The translations under genes were made by a program, and so were the position numbers. Positions 57,631-64,000 of a stretch of DNA of 64,000 nt are shown piece after piece. The notes under the pieces are model-generated. The model worked only from the letters and a program-made list of their open reading frames with translations, did no database searches and was not told where the DNA came from. The DNA comes from Pohlia nutans. Its lineage: Eukaryota > Streptophyta > Bryopsida > Bryales > Mniaceae. The stretch spans positions 17,316,113 to 17,380,112 of the forward strand of contig CM040092.1 of assembly GCA_022496805.1 (NCBI GenBank), in the 5' to 3' direction. How positions within the stretch are numbered: the first letter of the stretch is position 1; every line of letters begins with the position of its first letter.

Positions 57631-60600
57631 ATGTCGCCGAGGCGGATGGTGATGCTGGTGTTGGCGGCCGTGGCGCTCTGTGTTTCGGCGGTGCACGCCA
57701 GCGGCGCCAACCACAAGTACGGCGCGGGAGATCCCGTGCCGTTGTATGCCAACAAAGTCGGCCCGTTCCATAACCCCAGGTCCGGTCGGTTGAACCCTCG
57801 CGCTTCGTTTTTTGAGATCGGGAGTGCGTTCATTCGTTATCTTTTGTTTCTTTCTTGATTATAGTCATACTAGAGCTTCTCTTTGCTCAATATATAGTTT
57901 GTAGGAGAAAAGTGGACGCAGATCGTTTTAAGGATGTTGCGATAGAGTGCTTCTTGCAACTGTAGGTGGTTATCCTCACCTGGATATCGAGATCGAGTGA
58001 TGGCGCTTCTCTAAGCTGTAGAGTTTTATATTTTGTGGTGAAATGTAGGAAAAATAGGACGCTTATTCGTGTAAAAGATGTTGCGATAGAGTACCTCTGG
58101 CAAATGTAGGTAGTTCTCCTATTGAGATATCGAGATCGAGTGATGGCGCTTCTCTATGATGTTGAGTTTTTGATTAGGCTGTGAAATGTAGGAAAACTAG
58201 GACGCGTATTCGTGTGAAAGATGTTGTGGTAGAGTGCCTCTTGCAAATGTAGGTAGTTCTCCTATTGATAAAAACCTGGATATCGAGATTGAGTTAGGTC
58301 TGTGTGATGGTGGTTCTCTTTGACGAGTTTTTAGTTTTCTTTATTTGGAGGAGAAATGCGTAAGCTAGGACGCAGATCGTCTAAAAGATGTTGCGATGGA
58401 CTCAAATGTAGGTGGTTATTTTATTCAAGACGCGACTTGGAATTTGATTAGCTGCAGGTTTCTTTTTTCCTGTGGTTTTAAGATGGACAAACGTTCTTTC
58501 TAGAATACGGCCACATTTACAGTATGCTAGCTTGTGTTGTCAAAGAGAGTGTTCACATGTATTGAACAAGAAATATGTAATGTTCTGCCGGATGCATTTA
58601 ATTTGTTACGTGTTCTTGACTCTTTTGTATAGCTTTTTTCTAATAGCACCTCTTAAGTAAACTGTAAACTGTAGTTAAAGTTGTCAGGTTTTTTATGCTA
58701 TCGATTTGACGACTCAAGTGTTAGTGCACACTGTGGGAGTGAGTGACAGAGTCTCGGTCGTTGCTTTCGGGTCTTGATATTGCGTTTGCGGGAGGCTGCT
58801 CATCGCAATGAATGTGTTAGCCTATGATAGAAGACTTGAATGTAGCAGCTGGAAACTCTGTTGTGTGGATTAGGGTTAATTAGTGTAAGTCTGGTGTTTA
58901 TTCGGGTCAGAAACTGAAGCTTTCGGATTTTGGAAGAAATCACAGCGCAAGTATTCTGATATATGGAAGTATCTGACTAGAGTTCTGTTTGTGTGTGGCT
59001 TGAGGATGATATCCTTTACTCAGACTCATATGCTACTGGAGTAAAATTAGAATCGATATGGTCTGTGTATGCATTGTAGAGTTTGTTCGAGACCACTCTG
59101 ACGTGCAGTGTTTGTAATTGCAGTGAGACTTACAAGTATTTTGATCTTCCTTTCTGCCACCCTAAAGGTATTTGCTCCTGCTCCTTTGTCTTGATCCTAT
59201 CACAGTGGTTTTTTCCACTTCATTTGTGTAGTTTTACAGTGTGGTGGTATTTGTTCTGTCCTTCAGGTCCTTTATTGATTGCGGTGTCGTCATGCCTACA
59301 TGTAGGATTTGTTTCAAGTCTGACTTTTGCAATCATGCAGGTGAAGTTACTGAAAAGAGGGAAGCTCTTGGTGAGGTGCTCAATGGGGACCGCATGGTGG
59401 AGGCTTTATACCAGTTGAAGTTCAGGGAAGACAAGGAAATGGTGACTTTGTGCCAGAAAACCCTTACGAAGGCTCAAATCAAAACGTTCCGGGATGCTGT
59501 GAAGAACGACTTCTATTTTCAGATGTACTATGACGATTTGCCTATCTGGGGGTTCGTAGGCAAGACGGAAAAATCTGGACAGGACATCAAATATTCGCTC
59601 TTCACACACGTTCATTTTGACATCCTTTTCAACAAAGACCGGGTTATTGAGATCAATGTCGGGTATGATTCGATGTACACTGTGGACATCACTGAAGACA
59701 AGGAGCAAGCAGTGAAATTCACCTATTCAGCAAAATGGAAGGAAACAGACAAGTCATATGACCAACGCATGGAGAAGTATTCAAGATACTCGTTCCTGCC
59801 ACAGCACCTTGAGATCCACTGGTTCTCAATCATTAACTCATGCGTGACTGTCCTCCTGCTGACTGGATTCCTTGCTACCATTTTGATGCGTGTACTCAAG
59901 AATGACTTCATTAAGTAAGTACCCTAATCATACTGTAGTTACCACTTCAGAGTACAATTATTTCATAAGTACAATTATTTCTTTCATTTCTGACAATTAA
60001 TGATTGATCAAATAAACGTTATGTGAGCTCCTGTTTAATTCAACTAAGTTCTCTGATGATTATGTTCTGTACACGATTCTAATTGGCTAGGTATTCCCGG
60101 GACGAAGAGGTTGCTGATGAGCAAGAGGAGACAGGGTGGAAGTATATTCATGGAGATGTTTTCAGATTCCCACCACACAAGTCTCTTTTCTGTGCTGTCC
60201 TTGGAAGCGGAGCACAACTTCTTGCCTTGTGAGGTTCTAACCCTCTGGTCATATTTTTGGAGCCTTGATAACTGTCATCTTTGATTTGCTTGTCCTTGAA
60301 CCTCAAATGCCATCTTTTGGTCATTAGTGCACTGTGCATGCTATACCGTTAACGTGATAATACAAGATCCATGAATTTGTGCATTTTAGCACTAACGTGA
60401 TAATACAAGATACCGTCAATTGTGCATTTCAGCAAGTCGTTGTACTACTAATGATTTCTTATCAGCACTAGACGCATATGATAGAGGTGGAGTTTGGGAA
60501 ATCATATGCTCTGACGGAACTTTATTTTTTACTTGCAGAGCCGTCTTTATCTTCATGCTTGCTTTGGTTGGAGTATTTTACCCATACAATCGCGGTTCTC

Positions 60601-61771
60601 TCTACACAGCGCTTGTTTTGATTTACGCACTGACATCAGGCATTGCTGGGTACACTGCATCGTCTTTCTACAAGCAACTTGAGGGCGTTAACTGGGTAAA
60701 TTAGTCATACCTGACTGTGTCATTAGACGAATTTATTCAAATTTAAGTAGGTGCAAGTCAGATATACAGCTTAAGGATTATGTGTTCATTTTAATTTAAT
60801 TTTTTTATTTGACTGCTTCCCCATCCTTCCCTCATGATTTTGTAGAAGAGTTCTGATACTGAGAGACAGCAGAGATTTTCTTGAAGCCCGTCTGACACTT
60901 GTTTTCCATATCTGTGCAGGTCAGAAACATTCTTTACACCGGAGGATTATTTTGTGGGCCTCTTTTCCTCACATTTTCATTCTTGAATACAGTTGCTATC
61001 TTTTATAACGCAACTGCAGCCCTCCCATTCGGCACCATCTGTGTGATTGTCCTGATATGGACGCTTATCACCTCTCCTTTGTTAGTGTTGGGTGGGATTG
61101 CGGGGAAAAACAGCAAGGCTGAATTTCAAGCCCCGTGCAGGACAACGAAGTTCCCAAGAGAAATTCCCCCTCTTCCTTGGTATCGCTATACTGTTCCACA
61201 AATGGCCATGGCTGGGTTCTTGCCATTCAGTGCCATTTACATCGAGCTGTACTATATCTTTGCCAGTGTGTGGGGCCATAAGGTCTACACCATCTACAGC
61301 ATTCTCTTCATTGTTTTCATCATACTGATCATCGTGACTGCTTTCATCACCATTGCATTGACCTACTTCCAGCTTGCAGTTGAAGACCACAAGTGGTGGT
61401 GGAGGTACGCTTCAGTCTGTGATTCATGTCAGGAATGTTGGTCTATGGTATTAGTTTAATTCAGAACACGCTTAATTGTTTATATTCAAGATACGTATCT
61501 TCTGTTCTTGATATGCTTTCCAATGGTGTGGGATGTGTCTTGTTTCTGCAGAGCCGTCTTATGCGGAGGTTCAACTGGAGTGTTCATTTTTGGATACTGC
61601 TTCTATTACTATTATGCGCGATCAGACATGAGTGGTTTCATGCAGACGTCCTTTTTCTTCGGCTACATGGCTTGTATCTGCTACGGCTTCTTCCTCATGT
61701 TGGGTAGCGTTGGATTCCGTGCTTCACACTTGTTTGTACGCCACATTTACCAGTCGATCAAATGCGAATGA
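57631..61771 (+). CDS. TM9 superfamily (nonaspanin/EMP70) protein, 7 coding exons
   Basis: Multispanning membrane protein of the Golgi/endosome system. Exons: 57631-57779, 59124-59167, 59341-59914, 60091-60228, 60539-60695, 60920-61404, 61552-61771; 1767 nt, 588 aa, the usual family length. A signal peptide ([20 protein letters not shown]) is followed by [58 protein letters not shown] in the lumenal domain, then about nine membrane spans with [62 protein letters not shown]. It ends IKCE, a K-x-E C-terminus fitting the K-x-D/E COPI/Golgi retention signal known for plant TM9 proteins. Splice phases all agree. Intron 1 (1344 bp) contains a tandem repeat. Confidence 0.96.
57901..58440. repeat. 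Tandem repeat in TM9 intron 1, three copies plus a partial
   Basis: Units start at about 57901, 58045, 58188 and 58358 (periods 144, 143 and 170 bp). Shared text in each: AGGACGC, AAGATGTTGCGATAGAGT, AAATGTAGGTAGTTCTCCT, GGATATCGAGATCGAGT and TGATGGCGCTTCTCT. Copies differ by many substitutions, so the array is old. It lies just downstream of exon 1. Confidence 0.8.
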
Positions 61772-63590
61772 GGTCTTTGCTGCGGCATTGATGTAGTCGT
61801 ACACTGATGACCAGAGCTTTGCGTAAGATGATTCACTTTGATGTGTATCAAAGTGGGTACTACGCCAAGGCTTGCTTCCAGAGAGTTAGAGAGGTGGAAT
61901 AATCTCATCACCATATTCACCCCTGGAGGCTCACACTGGTGACAAACATAGGGTTGTCAGTCTTGACTTTATCAGGAATTGCTTTGGCTGATATAGAAGT
62001 TGAGAATTTTCCATTAGATAAGGTTTTTTAGTCCTGTCCTGTTATTTCAGACTATTTTCCTTTGTATTCAGGAGCCTCTGCTCCAAGTTGCACCACATTG
62101 CTCAATCGTCTATCTTGTGGAGTTCATTTTGTATTTTTTGTTGAGTCTTGCATATAATCAATCAACCATCTTTTAGTCCTTTTGTGGAACCATTTTCAGA
62201 GAGGCCATTCTCCATGCCCAGGCCGTTCGTTTATAAAGATCCGCTCTGAATCACAAATCAAAAGGATTGTTCGTCCATTCTCTCTTGGGTGATTTTGAAG
62301 TGTTGTTTTCAGAAACGGGGTTTAACCCTTTAGTGCCCAGGTAACTGCTAAGTGGTCACTATGGTCACTAGATCACTAGAAAATGAAATGCTGTAAAATC
62401 TGTGAATCATCTCAGTCCGGTGTCTGAAGTTCAGATGTGTAATTTTTGATTCTACAGATGATGCAAAAATAAAATTTGGAATCTGACTTTCTTAGATATC
62501 CAAATACCTATGTACAAAACACTAAAATACTGCAAATACCTCAAAATACAACAAATACTTTCAAATACAACACATGTACTATGCAGTATTTCTTGTGTTT
62601 GGAAGTTTGTTATCTTGTATTTTCAATCAGTTGTGTTGTCTTAGGATTTCAGCTGCTCCATCTTTTGCAGCTTACGTTAATGCAAGCTTAGGATTATTCA
62701 GGTTAACTTAGTTTCTTTTGTTTTTGCATCTTGCAGCGTCCGTTGTGTATTTTCTGTGGTGCATGAAAATTGGACCCCCAATTGCAAATCATGTGTTTGC
62801 ATGAAAATGAGTTTGACCCTGTTGATCTTGTAGTATAGAACAAGAGCATTAAGATGATATATTAGAGTTAACCGAATAGAAGGCCTTGGAACATGCCTTT
62901 TCAACCTTCTTTCAAGCGTTCTTTTGAGCTCCCTTGAGCTATGTTTGGGTTGAATAGTGTCGTGTCATTGCGAGGTGTGGAGAATAATGACAGTGGCTTG
63001 TTTTAGATTGTCTCCCAACTCCTCTTGAACTAGTTTTCGGTCTATTTATATTTCAATATGAGTTCAAGAGAAGTTCAAGAGGAATTTGCTAAAACTTTCC
63101 TCTTTGGGCTGACTTTTCGGTTAACTCTATTGCAATTAGATAACTGATGATTCATAATCAACTTTTTTTCCCGTCTTTTTGCTCGTTAGGACATTGTTTC
63201 AATGAGCAGCAGCTTGACTCTATGTTATGCATTAGTATATAACGTGATTTAGTGGTTTGCTTGAGCTTTTTTTTTTTTTTTTTTTTTTTTTTTATGGATT
63301 TTGCATTTATAGGTTTTGAATCTTATTGGAAGCATGAGGTCGATCAATGTCAGTCACCGTCTCCTTGAACCAATCTCCTAGGTCAAGAACATTGTGTTGG
63401 AGTCCATGTGGAGTAGGATCAGATATTGTGCAAAGCCAGCTGCTTATTTTGTAAGGACAGGTGCGCATATTTTGTGAATCAATGTTCTAGATTTTGCAGG
63501 GATTTTAAAGAAGCGGACATTGCTAGATTGAGATCTTTGTAATTTTTTTTATTGGTTTTTGTTGGTTTACTTGTGATCAAAAGTTTGACA
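61772..63590. other. 3' flank of the TM9 gene, no further gene
   Basis: 61772 to about 62170 is likely TM9 3' UTR. TTAACCCTTTAGTGCCCAGG at 62325 is a left-type TTAA terminus related to 34183-34199; no right end found. A 27-30-nt T run lies at about 63265-63293. No coding region recognised. Confidence 0.5.
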
Positions 63591-63595
63591 AAGGG

Positions 63596-63830
63596 AAGGG
63601 GCCTTTTGAAGGCCCGAATTCTCTCCCAATGACCCTCATGTCTTTTTTAGCAGTTTTGAGTAGGTCATATGAGGACTTTCTCCGGGAATTTCTCTTATTC
63701 AATTTCCTTCTTTTTTGACCAACACATCCAATGTTCTTTGTTGCTTTTTGGTGATTTAAAATTTGACCTCATTTGAATTGTAACATTGTATGATCATTTT
63801 GAAATGATGTAAAATAAAGACACTTACTCA
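63596..63830. repeat. TTAA-superfamily element, family G, copy 3 (degenerate)
   Basis: Collinear with 30067-30305: TTTTAGCAGTTTTGAGTAGG, then GACTTTCT, TTTGACCAACACATCCAATG, and GTGATTTAAAATTTGACCTC. The termini are no longer recognisable as CCCCTAA/TTAGGGG. Non-coding. Confidence 0.5.
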
Positions 63831-64000
63831 CTTGGGTAATGATCTGGTGTGTTGGTTGTGGCAGTCATTTATTCTATTATGAACGTATCCTTTTGTTACA
63901 TTCCCCTTTGGATGATTGTCCATTTGTGAGTCTAATTTTTTGCCGAGATGGTTGTTTGTACGCTTTAGTGTCTTGAAGTGTATTGTTTAAAAGTCACATA

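Noticed and set aside
1..64000. tRNA, rRNA or snoRNA genes
   Set aside because: No cloverleaf-compatible B-box or rRNA text was noticed by eye; a covariance-model search would be needed to be sure.

Overview
The window is nuclear DNA of a land plant. The genes have GT-AG introns, many conserved between land plants, and sit in AT-rich intergenic DNA full of decayed DNA transposons. The protein set (plant-only class VIII myosin, plant-type APC5 and CTC1, a TM9/EMP70 protein) is plant. The compact spacing and the N-terminus of the myosin lead me to favour a bryophyte, probably a moss; that is inference, since no species marker is present.

Layout. 280-2318 (+) is the last large exon of APC5, an anaphase-promoting complex subunit; its upstream exons lie outside the window. 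2340-14200 is repeat-rich: several short elements flanked by TTAA, a decayed MULE transposase with two introns (about 7080-9030), and an unassigned minus-strand fragment. 14718-24031 (-) is a complete class VIII myosin gene, rebuilt as 23 coding exons and 1433 codons plus stop, with exons of only 14 and 28 nt. 24.8-43.6 kb is a long repeat domain: five copies of a ~575-bp TTAA element (one reversed), two related ~565-bp elements, a long inverted repeat with a minisatellite, a cytochrome P450 exon fragment, a 255-bp near-palindrome, and a Tc1-type transposon with clear ends but a dead transposase. 43612-52264 (-) is CTC1 of the CST telomere complex, rebuilt as 19 coding exons and 1658 codons plus stop; one intron is mostly a TTAA element. 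53.1-57.2 kb is AT-rich intergenic DNA with two more TTAA elements. 57631-61771 (+) is a TM9 superfamily gene of 7 coding exons and 588 codons plus stop, with a tandem repeat in intron 1. The rest is 3' flank.

The four host genes are unrelated housekeeping functions (cell-cycle proteolysis, actin motor, telomere replication, Golgi/endosome membrane protein); there is no gene cluster.

The most unusual signal is a superfamily of short non-autonomous elements. They all begin TTAA-CCCCTAA and end TTAGGGG-TTAA, with about 13-bp terminal inverted repeats of consensus CCCCTAANSGNCC, yet at least three families have unrelated interiors. A relative of the DNA flanking one insertion occurs elsewhere in the window without the element, supporting TTAA as the target duplication. 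TTAA plus a CCC-starting terminus is the signature of piggyBac-type transposons, which are not expected in land plants. All exon boundaries come from reading frame, splice-site and family-alignment reasoning by eye, and every rebuilt coding total is divisible by three.
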